From: Betaproteobacteria bacterium
GTDB taxonomy: Bacteria; Pseudomonadota; Gammaproteobacteria; Burkholderiales; Rhodocyclaceae
Assembly (NCBI GenBank): GCA_028065725.1
Contig: JAPTVL010000198.1
Span: 1-40,569, forward strand
Direction: 5' to 3'
Length of the DNA stretch: 40,569 nt
Below the pieces are notes generated by a model that saw only the letters and a list, made by a program, of their open reading frames with translations, was not told the origin of the DNA and made no database searches. The position numbers and the translations under genes were made by a program. This document shows, piece by piece, positions 1 to 7,953 of the stretch (position 1 is its first letter; the number at the start of each line of letters is the position of its first letter).

Positions 1-501
1 GGGGTAGATGGATATCTGCACCGGCAAGTCATTCCAGTCCAGGCGCAGCTGCGCCTCGACGCCGATTCGCCGATTGTCGACAATATCGTAGGAGATGCCG
101 TGAGATAGCAGCGCAATCTCGACATCTTTGCTGCTGTCAGCGTATAAGTCGAGCTCCACGGCGGAGTAGCGTCCGGCGGTTCCGTCGAGGGCGCCGCCGG
201 TGAGATAGGGATGGAATTCGGCCAGCAGGCGCATGACCTCGAGCGCCGTCATGCGCAGGTCGCGCACGCGTTCGCGCTGCTCGTCTTCCTGGTAAAGCGA
301 TTGCCAGGCGCGCAGTTCGGTCTCGACTTCCTCGTTGGTCGGCAGGGCTTCGCCGTCGGCGGCACCCAGACTGCGCGCCGCCTTGCGTTTGGCGGCGCCG
401 TAGTCGCCGATGCCTTCTTCCGCCATCAGGCGCGCCGCCGCGCCGGCAATGGCGCGGCGCAGGTGGCTGGAGGCGGAGGAGGCAAGCTTGCGGCGTGGCA
501 T
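1..501 (-). CDS. Nucleotidyltransferase-like hypothetical protein, C-terminus off the left edge
   Basis: An open frame runs from an ATG at 501 on the minus strand to the window edge: 167 codons with no stop, so the 3' end is missing. The product begins MPRRKLASS and has a basic, Ala/Arg-rich helical N-terminal part. Around residues 100-120 is a segment of the form GGALDGTAGRYSAVELDLYA. It resembles the nucleotidyltransferase signature (G-S, then D-h-D), but the two acidic positions read A and E, so the metal site looks degenerate. The gene is divergent from mpl with 119 bp between the starts. The family call rests on pattern similarity only. It could equally be an unrelated conserved hypothetical protein. 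Confidence 0.6.
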   Translation of the reverse strand, partial: MPRRKLASSASSHLRRAIAGAAARLMAEEGIGDYGAAKRKAARSLGAADGEALPTNEEVETELRAWQSLYQEDEQRERVRDLRMTALEVMRLLAEFHPYLTGGALDGTAGRYSAVELDLYADSSKDVEIALLSHGISYDIVDNRRIGVEAQLRLDWNDLPVQISIYP

Positions 502-620
502 GGCGAAATCGGTAAATGCGGCTGGCAGTTGTGTCCCTGGCCTTCGGCGTTGCGAACGGCATCCAGCGGCGGGATAGAATTCGCCGCATTATTCCATCAT
601 TCATGGCAACCGAGCGCGAC

Positions 621-1970
621 ATGCATATCCACATCCTCGGCATCTGCGGCACCTTCATGGGCGGCATCGCCCTGCTGGCGCGGGCTGCCGGCCACCGCGT
701 GACCGGCTGCGACAGCAACGTCTATCCGCCGATGAGCACGCAACTGACCGAGCAGGGCATCGATCTGGTGGAGGGCTATGGCGCCGATCAGGTCGCGCTG
801 GCTCCGGACCTGTTTGTTGTCGGCAACGCGATTTCGCGCGGCAATCCGCTGCTGGAATCCATACTCGAGCGCAACCTGCCCTACGTGTCCGGCCCGCAGT
901 GGCTGGCCGAGAACATCCTGCGCGGGCGCTGGGTGCTGGGCGTGGCCGGTACCCACGGCAAGACCACCACTACCGCGCTGCTGGCGTGGATTCTGGAGGA
1001 GGCCGGGCTGAAGCCGTCGTTTCTGGTGGGCGGCGTGCCGCAAGGCTTTGGCGTTTCGGCGCGACTGACCGGCTCGCCCTTCTTCGTCATCGAGGCGGAC
1101 GAGTATGACACCGCCTTTTGCGACAAGCGCTCCAAGTTCGTGCATTACCTGCCGCGGACCGTGATTCTGAACAACCTGGAGTTCGATCATGCCGACATCT
1201 TTACTGATCTTGCTGCCATCGAGACGCAATTTCATCATCTGGTAAGGACTTTGCCGGGCAATGGCCTGATCGTCGCCAATGCCCGGGAGGCCTCGCTGAA
1301 GCGTGTGCTGGCGCGTGGCTGCTGGACGCCGGTGGAATGGTTCAATGGCGCGGAGGGCTGGCAGGCCGGAGCAGCCGACGACTCGGGCGGTTTCGAACTG
1401 AGCCTCGCCGGCAAACCGCAGGGCCGGGTCAATCGCTTCGACCTTGCCGGCGCCCATAACCGGGCCAACGCCGTGGCCGCATTGGCGGCAGCCCGGCATG
1501 CAGGAGTTCCGCTGGCAGTCGGGCGCAAGGCGCTGGAAAGCTTCAGCGGCATCAAGCGGCGACTGGAGGTCCGGGGTACCGTGCGCGGCGTGACGGTGCT
1601 CGACGATTTCGCCCACCACCCGACGGCGATCCGCGTCACGCTTGAAGGTTTGCGCCAGAAGCTCGGCTCCGGCCGCATTCTGGCGGTGCTGGAGCCGCGG
1701 TCCAACACCATGAAGCTCGGGGTGATGAACGAGCAGTTGCCCGGCAGCCTGGTTGCGGCCGATGCCGTGTTCTGTTATGCCAACAAGCTGGGCTGGGATG
1801 CGGCGCTGACCCTGGCGCCGCTGGGCGATCGGGCGCGGGTTTTCGATGACCTGGGTGCATTGGTCGCCGCCGTGGCCGCCGTCGCGCGCACCGGGGATCA
1901 GGTGCTGGTGATGAGCAATGGCGGCTTCGGCGGGGTGCATGACAAACTGCTGGCGGCGCTGGCGACCTGA
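621..1970 (+). CDS. mpl: UDP-N-acetylmuramate:L-alanyl-gamma-D-glutamyl-meso-diaminopimelate ligase
   Basis: Mpl is a cytoplasmic murein-recycling ligase that joins the recovered tripeptide L-Ala-gamma-D-Glu-meso-DAP to UDP-MurNAc using ATP. The 449-residue product has the Mur-ligase layout. An N-terminal nucleotide-sugar domain begins MHIHILGICGTFMGG. The P-loop GTHGKTT lies at about residues 110-116, followed by the central ATPase segment EADEYDTAFCDKRSKF and a C-terminal domain with DDFAHHPTAI and EPRSNTMK. Length matches the family (about 450). I chose the ATG at 621 because the conserved N-terminus begins there. An in-frame ATG at 603 would add six residues (MATERD) and cannot be excluded. 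The Shine-Dalgarno match is weak at both. Confidence 0.95.
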   Translation: MHIHILGICGTFMGGIALLARAAGHRVTGCDSNVYPPMSTQLTEQGIDLVEGYGADQVALAPDLFVVGNAISRGNPLLESILERNLPYVSGPQWLAENILRGRWVLGVAGTHGKTTTTALLAWILEEAGLKPSFLVGGVPQGFGVSARLTGSPFFVIEADEYDTAFCDKRSKFVHYLPRTVILNNLEFDHADIFTDLAAIETQFHHLVRTLPGNGLIVANAREASLKRVLARGCWTPVEWFNGAEGWQAGAADDSGGFELSLAGKPQGRVNRFDLAGAHNRANAVAALAAARHAGVPLAVGRKALESFSGIKRRLEVRGTVRGVTVLDDFAHHPTAIRVTLEGLRQKLGSGRILAVLEPRSNTMKLGVMNEQLPGSLVAADAVFCYANKLGWDAALTLAPLGDRARVFDDLGALVAAVAAVARTGDQVLVMSNGGFGGVHDKLLAALAT

Positions 1971-2001
1971 CCCGCCCGACCGGGCGGGAGGCACCTCCCG
2001 C
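1971..2001. terminator. Overlapping GC-rich hairpins after mpl
   Basis: Immediately after the mpl stop, two mutually exclusive stems can form. One pairs CCCGCCCG (1971-1978) with CGGGCGGG (1981-1988). The other pairs GCGGGAGG (1984-1991) with CCTCCCGC (1994-2001). No T-tract follows, so intrinsic termination is uncertain. The structures could instead stabilise the 3' end of the mpl message. Confidence 0.35.
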
Positions 2002-2114
2002 TTCCGCACTTCGCACAAAAAATACACCCTCGCCACGGCGAAAGTCTGCGCGCAACGGGTATGCCGCATGATTGTGCAGTGCACATCGTTTATATCAATA
2101 ATTTCTCATTTGAA

Positions 2115-2128
2115 TTGATCCAGATCAA
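2115..2128. promoter_or_regulatory. FNR/ANR-type box upstream of the cytochrome oxidase operon
   Basis: The sequence is TTGAT-CCAG-ATCAA, a perfect match to the FNR/ANR/CRP-family consensus TTGATNNNNATCAA. It lies in the mpl-coxB gap (1971-2266), about 140 bp before the coxB start. In FNR-type systems such a site gives oxygen-responsive control. I could not fix a -10 or -35, so activation versus repression is open. Repression of a low-affinity oxidase under anoxia would be the usual expectation. The rest of this gap shows no gene that I can support. Confidence 0.65.
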
Positions 2129-2266
2129 AAGGACTGTGTTAACCTTTACGCCTGTTGAGTAAAGAACGGGGGTTCCCGGGAACCCTTTTGGCAGGCATTC
2201 GAACACGTCAGCAAATCGTGCCAACGCAGTGCCGCGTGGCGCGAAACTGGCGCGGAGGGGGGGGAG

Positions 2267-3436
2267 ATGGCACGACACTCGAACAAGAGCCGCGACGCCG
2301 GGCGCGTGCGGCGCGGTCCTGGCGGCTTGCTGATGGGCGGCCTGCTCGGCGTGCTGAGCGGCGCGGCGAATGCCGCCTGGGATCTCAATCTTCAGGCGCC
2401 GGTCACTGCGCTGGCCAAGCGGGTCTACGACTTGCATACCCTCCTGACCTGGGTCATTTTCATCATTTTCGTCGGCGTTTTTGCCGTCGTTACCTGGTCG
2501 ATCATCTTCCATCGCAAGTCCAGGGGCCACCAGGCGGCGGATTTCCATGACAACACCAAGGTGGAAATTGCCTGGACCGTGGTGCCGACGCTGATCCTGA
2601 TCGCAATTGCCGTCCCGGCCACTTCGGCGCTGGTGGATATGCGCGACACCTCGCAGCCCGATCTGACCATCAAGGCCACCGGCTACCAGTGGAAGTGGGG
2701 TTACGAATACCTGACCGGCGACGCCGCCGGGCTCAAGTACATGAGCGTGATGTCGACGCCGCGCGAGCAGATCGAAAACAAGGCGCCCAAGGGCGAGCAT
2801 TATCTGCTCGAGGTCGATCACCCGCTGGTGGTGCCGGTCGGCAAGAAAGTGCGGATGCTGCTTACGGCATCCGACGTGATCCACAACTGGTCGGTGCCGG
2901 CCTTCGCGGTCAAGACCGATGCGGTGCCGGGCTTCCTGCGCGACACCTGGTTCCGTGCCGAGAAGGAAGGCACTTACCGTGGGCAGTGTTCCGAGCTGTG
3001 CGGCAAGGATCACGGCTTCATGCCGGTGGTGGTCGAGGTCGTCTCCGCGGAAAAGTACGCGGCCTGGGTCGCCGAGCAGAAAAAGGCCATGGCGGCCAGC
3101 GCCGACGACCCGGGCAAGGTCTGGCAGCTTGATGAACTGATGGCCCGCGGCGAAAAGGTCTATGCCACCAACTGCGCGGCCTGCCACCAGCCCAACGGCG
3201 CCGGATTGCCGCCGGCCTTCCCCGCGCTCGACGGGTCGAAGATCGCCAAGGGGCCGAAAGCCGGCCACATCGACATCGTCCTCAAGGGCAAGCCGGGAAC
3301 CGCGATGGCACCCTTCGGCGCCCAGTTGAGCGACACCGATATCGCGGCCGTCGTGGCCTACGAGCGGAACGCCTGGTCCAACAAGCTCGGCGAGCTGGTT
3401 CAGCCCGCCGAGGTCAAGGCACTTCGCGGCAAGTGA
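2267..3436 (+). CDS. coxB: Cytochrome c oxidase subunit II with fused cytochrome c domain
   Basis: This subunit of the aa3-type heme-copper oxidase accepts electrons at the CuA centre. The 389-residue product has an N-terminal signal-like segment (around residues 20-37, ending AANAAW) and two membrane helices (about 57-80 and 97-117). A periplasmic cupredoxin domain follows, with the CuA ligands in GQCSELCGKDHGFM (about 239-252) and an upstream His in DVIHNW. A class I cytochrome c domain is fused at the C-terminus, with CAACH at about 303-307 and a likely axial Met in GTAMAPFG. The fused heme domain gives a caa3-like arrangement, common in betaproteobacteria. The ATG at 2267 has a strong purine Shine-Dalgarno run just upstream. 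It is first in the operon with coxA. Confidence 0.96.
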   Translation: MARHSNKSRDAGRVRRGPGGLLMGGLLGVLSGAANAAWDLNLQAPVTALAKRVYDLHTLLTWVIFIIFVGVFAVVTWSIIFHRKSRGHQAADFHDNTKVEIAWTVVPTLILIAIAVPATSALVDMRDTSQPDLTIKATGYQWKWGYEYLTGDAAGLKYMSVMSTPREQIENKAPKGEHYLLEVDHPLVVPVGKKVRMLLTASDVIHNWSVPAFAVKTDAVPGFLRDTWFRAEKEGTYRGQCSELCGKDHGFMPVVVEVVSAEKYAAWVAEQKKAMAASADDPGKVWQLDELMARGEKVYATNCAACHQPNGAGLPPAFPALDGSKIAKGPKAGHIDIVLKGKPGTAMAPFGAQLSDTDIAAVVAYERNAWSNKLGELVQPAEVKALRGK

Positions 3437-3467
3437 TCGCGCCACCGGCCTTCAGGAGAATCTGATT

Positions 3468-5081
3468 ATGCAAGCAGCCCAACACGCCGGCGATGCCGGT
3501 CACCACGCCGACCACAGCCACGGTCACGGCCCGACCGGCCTGATGCGCTGGATCACCACGACCAATCACAAGGACATCGGCTCGATGTACCTGTGGTTCA
3601 GCTTCGTCATGTTCCTGGTCGGCGGCGCCATGTCGCTGGTCATTCGCGCCGAACTCATGACGCCCGGATTGCAGTACGTGGCGCCGGAGTTCTACAACCA
3701 GATGCTGACGCTGCACGCGCTGATCATGGTGTTCGGCGCGATCATGCCGGCCTTCGTCGGCTTCGCCAACTGGATGATCCCGCTGATGATCGGCGCGCCC
3801 GACATGGCCTTCGCGCGCATGAACAACTGGAGCTTCTGGCTGCTGCCGCCGGCCGCGATCCTGCTCACCGCCTCGATTTTCGTGCCCGGCGGCGCCGCCG
3901 GTACCGGCTGGACTCTCTACCCGCCGCTGTCGGTGCAGATGGGCATGGGCATGGACATGGCCATCTTCGCCATCCATATCCTCGGCATGTCGTCGATCAT
4001 GGGCTCGATCAACATCATCACCACCATCCTCAACATGCGCACGCCCGGCATGACCCTGATGAAGATGCCGCTGTTCTGCTGGACCTGGCTGGTGACGGCT
4101 TTCCTGCTGATCGCCTCGATGCCGATCCTGGCCGGCGCCGTGACCATGCTGCTGACCGATCGCCATTTCGGCACCAGTTTCTTCGCCGCCGCCGGCGGCG
4201 GCGATCCGGTGCTGTTCCAGCACATCTTCTGGTTCTTCGGCCATCCCGAGGTGTACATCATCGCCTTGCCGGCCTTCGGCGTGGTTTCCCACGTGATCCC
4301 GGCGTTTTCGCGCAAGCACCTGTTCGGCTACACCTCGATGGTGTATGCGATCGCCGCGATCGGCCTGATTTCCTTCTTCGTCTGGGCGCACCACATGTAT
4401 GTGACGGGCATTCCGCTGACCGGCCAGCTCTACTTCATGTATGCGACCATGCTGATCGCCATTCCGACCGGGGTCAAGGTGTTCAACTGGGTCACCACCA
4501 TGTGGCGCGGCTCGCTGAGTTTCGAGACGCCGATGCTGTTTGCGCTGGGCTTCCTGGTGCTGTTCACCATCGGCGGACTCACCGGCCTGGTGCTGGCCAT
4601 GACCGCGGTGGACATCCAGTTGCAGGACACCTATTACGTGGTCGCCCACTTCCATTACGTGATGGTCGCCGGCGCGCTGTTCTCGGCCTATGCCGGCCTG
4701 TATTACTGGTTGCCGAAATGGACCGGCTACATGTACCACGAAGGACTCGGCAAGCTGCACTTCTGGCTGTCGATGATTTTCTTCAACATTGCCTTCTTCC
4801 CGCAGCACTTCCTCGGCCTGGCCGGCATGCCGCGCCGGATTCCGGACTATGCGCAGCAGTTCGCCGACTTCAACATGATTTCGAGCTTCGGTTCCTTCGG
4901 CTTCGGCTTCAGCCAGCTGCTGGTGCTGGTGGTGGTGTTCAAGGCCATGAAGGGCGGCGCCAGGGCGGACGCCCGGCCCTGGGACGGCGCGCGCGGGCTG
5001 GAATGGACCGTGCCCTCGCCGGCGCCGCACCATACCTTCGAAGATCCGCCCAGGTTCGATCCGGCCGAGGCCCACGGATGA
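3468..5081 (+). CDS. coxA: Cytochrome c oxidase subunit I
   Basis: This is the catalytic subunit, carrying heme a and the heme a3-CuB centre, and it pumps protons. The 537-residue product has the twelve-helix pattern of A-type heme-copper oxidases. Diagnostic residues include the HPEVY motif at about 259-263 (CuB ligand His, cross-linked Tyr and the D-channel Glu). The K-channel Lys is in IPTGVKVFNW at about 337. The histidine cluster AHFHYVMVAG provides heme ligands. The N-terminus is unusually His-rich (MQAAQHAGDAGHHADHSHGHG) before the usual TTTNHKDIG; whether it binds metal is unknown. An AGGAG stands 10 nt before the ATG. It follows coxB by 31 bp, and the small assembly gene starts inside its stop codon. 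Confidence 0.97.
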   Translation: MQAAQHAGDAGHHADHSHGHGPTGLMRWITTTNHKDIGSMYLWFSFVMFLVGGAMSLVIRAELMTPGLQYVAPEFYNQMLTLHALIMVFGAIMPAFVGFANWMIPLMIGAPDMAFARMNNWSFWLLPPAAILLTASIFVPGGAAGTGWTLYPPLSVQMGMGMDMAIFAIHILGMSSIMGSINIITTILNMRTPGMTLMKMPLFCWTWLVTAFLLIASMPILAGAVTMLLTDRHFGTSFFAAAGGGDPVLFQHIFWFFGHPEVYIIALPAFGVVSHVIPAFSRKHLFGYTSMVYAIAAIGLISFFVWAHHMYVTGIPLTGQLYFMYATMLIAIPTGVKVFNWVTTMWRGSLSFETPMLFALGFLVLFTIGGLTGLVLAMTAVDIQLQDTYYVVAHFHYVMVAGALFSAYAGLYYWLPKWTGYMYHEGLGKLHFWLSMIFFNIAFFPQHFLGLAGMPRRIPDYAQQFADFNMISSFGSFGFGFSQLLVLVVVFKAMKGGARADARPWDGARGLEWTVPSPAPHHTFEDPPRFDPAEAHG

Positions 5082-5194
5082 GCATCGATCCATCCCGCGC
5101 GCAGACCAACCGTCGCATTGCGATCGGCTTGGCCCTGTTCGCGGCCGCCGTCTTCCTGAGTTTCATCCTTCGGCAATGGATGGCCGGGACTTGA
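5078..5194 (+). CDS. Cytochrome oxidase small assembly protein (38 aa)
   Basis: This tiny gene begins with an ATG overlapping the coxA stop (ATGA) and ends at the TGA at 5192-5194. It encodes 38 residues: a basic N-terminus (MSIDPSRAQTNRRIAIG), then one hydrophobic helix (about residues 15-32). Position, size and topology match the small single-span proteins placed between coxA and cox11 in betaproteobacteria and annotated as cytochrome oxidase small assembly protein. Overlap with coxA implies translational coupling. Function is inferred from context; no catalytic motif is expected. Confidence 0.75.
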   Translation: MSIDPSRAQTNRRIAIGLALFAAAVFLSFILRQWMAGT

Positions 5195-5790
5195 ACCCCG
5201 AGCTGATCCCGGTCGGCGGCGAGGCGGTACCTTCGTTGCCGCGAGCCGGCAGCCACCGGCGCATCGTCGCCGGCCTGCTGGCGGTGGTTGCCGGCAGCCT
5301 GTTGTTCGTCGCCGCGCAGCCGCGCCTCTACCAGGCCTTCTGCGAATGGACCGGGCTCTACGACATCGATCGCGCGCAGCGGGTCGCGGCGTCGGCGCTG
5401 CCGAGCCGGCCGGTGACGCTCGAGTTCGATGCCAACAGTCACGACAACGGCCTGCGCTTCCGGCCCGAGATCACCAGCCTGGCGGCGCGGACCGGCGAGA
5501 TCGTGCATGTCACCTACCGGGTGGAGAACACCCGCAATACCACGGTGATCGGCCAGGCGGTGCCCAGCTACGGCCCGCAGCATGCGGGCGGCTACGTCAA
5601 GAAGCTGGACTGCTTCTGCTTCAAGCAGCAGACCTTCGCTCCCCACGAGGTGCGCGAAATGCCGGTGGTCTTCGTGCTGGACAAGACGCTGCCCGACGAG
5701 GTGAACACGGTTACGCTGTCATACACCTTCTTCGAGGTGCCGGCGGGCAGCGTGGCGTCGTCGGCAGGCGCGGCGGAAGGCCGGATGTGA
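5176..5790 (+). CDS. ctaG: Cytochrome c oxidase assembly protein CtaG/Cox11
   Basis: Cox11 is a membrane-anchored periplasmic copper chaperone that helps form the CuB centre of subunit I. The product (about 204 residues) has one N-terminal membrane helix (about 33-52). An immunoglobulin-like domain follows, with the family segment NGLRFRPEITSL and the copper-binding pair in LDCFCFKQQTF (Cys146 and Cys148). The ATG at 5176 overlaps the end of the small assembly gene by 19 bp. A TTG at 5191 that overlaps that gene's stop is a possible alternative start. The downstream DUF2970 gene begins 3 bp after its stop. Confidence 0.93.
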   Translation: MDGRDLNPELIPVGGEAVPSLPRAGSHRRIVAGLLAVVAGSLLFVAAQPRLYQAFCEWTGLYDIDRAQRVAASALPSRPVTLEFDANSHDNGLRFRPEITSLAARTGEIVHVTYRVENTRNTTVIGQAVPSYGPQHAGGYVKKLDCFCFKQQTFAPHEVREMPVVFVLDKTLPDEVNTVTLSYTFFEVPAGSVASSAGAAEGRM

Positions 5791-5793
5791 GCG

Positions 5794-6009
5794 ATGTCCC
5801 TGCCGAATACGTCGCCACCGCCGTCGCAGGGCCGCTTCCTGCGCACCCTGCGTACTGTCGCCTGGGGCCTGCTGGGCGTGCGCGGGCACAAGTTGCACGA
5901 AGAGGGCGCGCCGTCGCTGTCGCCGCTGCAGATACTGATAACGGCGCTGGTTTTCATGCTCGTGTTCGTGCTTACGCTGGTGGCGGTGGCCATCAACATC
6001 GGCAAGTAG
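5794..6009 (+). CDS. DUF2970 family small membrane protein
   Basis: The 71-residue protein has a hydrophilic N-terminal half containing RTVAWGLLGVRGHK and one C-terminal membrane helix (about residues 47-69). This matches DUF2970, a family regularly found between cox11 and coxC in beta- and gammaproteobacteria. It starts 3 bp after cox11, so it is clearly in the oxidase operon. Its biochemical role is unknown; a part in oxidase assembly is inferred from conserved context only. Confidence 0.85.
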   Translation: MSLPNTSPPPSQGRFLRTLRTVAWGLLGVRGHKLHEEGAPSLSPLQILITALVFMLVFVLTLVAVAINIGK

Positions 6010-6066
6010 CGACCGCACGCATGAGCGCGCCAGCAATAACGACAACATGATTCGGAGGAGGTCAAC

Positions 6067-6921
6067 ATGAGTCACCCTGCATCCACCAGCCGCTATTTCG
6101 TTCCCCAGCCCTCGCACTGGCCGCTGGTCGGTTCACTGGCCCTGCTGCTGCTGGCGGGCGGTGCCGTGCTGACGATGAATTCGATCGCCAACGGCGGCCT
6201 GCTGCTGCTTGGCGGCTTCGCCGTGCTTGCCGTCATGCTGTTCGGCTGGTTCGGCCGCGTGATCGGCGAGTCCGAGAGCGGCAGCTACAACCCGCAGGTG
6301 GACCGCTCCTTCCGTTGGGCCATGTCGTGGTTCATTTTTTCCGAGGTGATGTTCTTTGCGGCCTTCTTCGGCGCCCTGTTCTACATCCGCGTGCTGTCGG
6401 TGCCGGAAATTGCCAGTCCGGACCAGGCCGCGCTATGGGATGGATTCAAGGATCACTGGCCGACCGCCGGCCCCGCGGCCAAGGACGCCTTCACCCCGAT
6501 GCATGCCTGGGGCATTCCGGCGATCAACACCCTGTTGCTGTTGAGTTCCGGCGCCACCGTGACCTGGGCGCACTGGGGGCTGATCGCCAACAAGCGGCAG
6601 CAGCTGATCATCGGCCTGGCATTGACCGTCGCACTCGGCCTGCTGTTCATCAGCCTGCAGGCCTACGAGTACGCCGAAGCCTACAGCCACATGAATTTAA
6701 AAATGACGACCGGCGTCTACGGCTCGACCTTCTACATGCTGACCGGCTTTCACGGATTTCACGTGACCCTGGGCGCGACGATGTTGATCGTGATCCTGGT
6801 GCGTGCAATGAAGGGGCACTTTACCGCCGAGCGCCATTTCGCCTTCGAGGCCGTGGCCTGGTACTGGCACTTCGTCGATGTGGTCTGGCTCGGCCTGTTC
6901 GTCGTCGTCTATTGGCTGTAA
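6067..6921 (+). CDS. coxC: Cytochrome c oxidase subunit III
   Basis: Subunit III is a lipid-binding membrane subunit that stabilises the oxidase and proton uptake. The 284-residue product has seven predicted helices. Family features include FSEVMFFAAFFGALFY, the segment TGFHGFHVTLG and the C-terminal WYWHFVDVVWLGLFVVVYWL. GGAGGAGG lies upstream of the ATG at suitable spacing. It is the last plus-strand structural gene before a strong hairpin and the convergent twin-transmembrane gene. Confidence 0.96.
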   Translation: MSHPASTSRYFVPQPSHWPLVGSLALLLLAGGAVLTMNSIANGGLLLLGGFAVLAVMLFGWFGRVIGESESGSYNPQVDRSFRWAMSWFIFSEVMFFAAFFGALFYIRVLSVPEIASPDQAALWDGFKDHWPTAGPAAKDAFTPMHAWGIPAINTLLLLSSGATVTWAHWGLIANKRQQLIIGLALTVALGLLFISLQAYEYAEAYSHMNLKMTTGVYGSTFYMLTGFHGFHVTLGATMLIVILVRAMKGHFTAERHFAFEAVAWYWHFVDVVWLGLFVVVYWL

Positions 6922-6928
6922 GCCCCGG

Positions 6929-6957
6929 CGTGCGGCGCACCGGGAGTGCGCCGCACG
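6929..6957. terminator. Perfect 12-bp hairpin between convergent coxC and twin-TM gene
   Basis: The arms are CGTGCGGCGCAC (6929-6940) and GTGCGCCGCACG (6946-6957), a perfect inverted repeat around the 5-nt loop CGGGA. It sits 8 bp after the coxC stop and 8 bp from the end of the minus-strand gene. It is placed to end transcription from both sides, although neither side has a proper T-tract. Confidence 0.55.
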
Positions 6958-6964
6958 GCCTTGA

Positions 6965-7162
6965 TCAAAGGCGTTCGCCGATCCAGCCAAACCGGTAGGC
7001 GGCCATCAGCAGCAGGAACAGCAGCAGCGAAAGACCAACGCGCAGGGAAAGCGCCTTGACCGCCCGGGTCTTGTCCTGACCCCGGTCCCGATAGACGAAG
7101 ACCAGCGCGCTGCCGAGGCTGGCGACGATGGCGATCAGCATCAGAACGACTACCATGCGCAT
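6965..7162 (-). CDS. Twin transmembrane protein (DUF2909-like)
   Basis: The 65-residue protein has two hydrophobic helices (about residues 3-23 and 41-58) joined by a charged loop, YRDRGQDKTRAVKAL. This matches the small twin-transmembrane family (DUF2909) that sits head-to-tail against coxC in many betaproteobacteria. It is divergent from the SURF1-like gene. The assignment rests on size, topology and neighbourhood; the function is not established. Confidence 0.8.
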   Translation of the reverse strand: MRMVVVLMLIAIVASLGSALVFVYRDRGQDKTRAVKALSLRVGLSLLLFLLLMAAYRFGWIGERL

Positions 7163-7240
7163 GGATTGCTCCCGTTGAAGAATACGCCCAGTCTAACCGA
7201 CCCGCCCTTTGCGGACGTCGCCAACCGAGCCACACTGCCG

Positions 7241-7939
7241 ATGTCGATTGCCTTGTTCCAGCGCAGCCGCCTGCGCCTGCTGATCGTGATGCTGCTGCTT
7301 GCGCTCTGCCTGGGCATGGCCTGGCTGCAATTCTGGCGCGCCGAAACCCGTGGCGCGAAATTCGAGCGCGAGCAGGCGGCACTGACCGCGGCGCCGATCA
7401 GTCTGTCGCCGCAGCAGCGTCAGCGCGAGCAACTGCTCGACCGGGCGGCGACCGCCCGCGGGCGCTGGCTGCCGGCAAAAACCCTGTATCTGGACAACAA
7501 GATCCATCGCGGCCGCGCCGGCTATCAGGTGCTGACGCCCCTGCAACTGGCCGGCAGCGAGGCCGTGGTCCTGGTCAACCGCGGCTGGATTGCCGCGCCG
7601 CGACTGCGTTCCGAGTTGCCCGCAGTGGCGTCGGCGCCGGGCGAGATCGAGGTGTCCGGCGTCACTCGCAGCTTCGAGACGCGCATCTTCGAGTTGCAGG
7701 AAAGCTTGCCGCAGGGGGCGATCTGGCAACATGTGCGCGAAGCGGATTACCGGCGGCACAGCGGCCTCGATGCACTGCCGGTGCTGCTGCTGCAGACCGA
7801 CGTGCAGGATGACGGGCTGATCCGCGACTGGGGCTCTCCGGCAAATCCGGCGCACAAGCACTATGGCTACATGGCGATGTGGCTGGTTTTTGCACTGATG
7901 ACGGCGGCTTACGGCCTGCTGGCGTGGCGCAAGAAATGA
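7241..7939 (+). CDS. SURF1 family cytochrome oxidase assembly protein
   Basis: SURF1-family proteins assist heme a insertion into subunit I. The 232-residue product shows the family layout. An N-terminal membrane helix (about 11-30) is followed by a periplasmic domain with KTLYLDNKIHRGRAGYQV and VLVNRGWIAAP. A C-terminal helix preceded by HKHYGYMAMWLVFALM completes it. I start at the ATG at 7241 (MSIALFQRS) because it gives the usual short N-terminus. An in-frame ATG at 7166 would add 25 residues and begin only 3 bp from the divergent gene. The stop is close to the start of the SCO-like gene. Confidence 0.9.
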   Translation: MSIALFQRSRLRLLIVMLLLALCLGMAWLQFWRAETRGAKFEREQAALTAAPISLSPQQRQREQLLDRAATARGRWLPAKTLYLDNKIHRGRAGYQVLTPLQLAGSEAVVLVNRGWIAAPRLRSELPAVASAPGEIEVSGVTRSFETRIFELQESLPQGAIWQHVREADYRRHSGLDALPVLLLQTDVQDDGLIRDWGSPANPAHKHYGYMAMWLVFALMTAAYGLLAWRKK

Positions 7940-7953
7940 CAGAAGGCGCAGAG

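Noticed and set aside
597..2084. Long minus-strand open frame opposite mpl
   Set aside because: The protein is Arg/Gln/His-rich without recognisable motifs and mirrors a clear Mur ligase. It is an antisense shadow typical of GC-rich DNA.
3414..5093. 559-codon minus-strand frame opposite coxA
   Set aside because: The composition is Gln/His/Arg-rich and low in complexity, and coxA on the plus strand is unambiguous.
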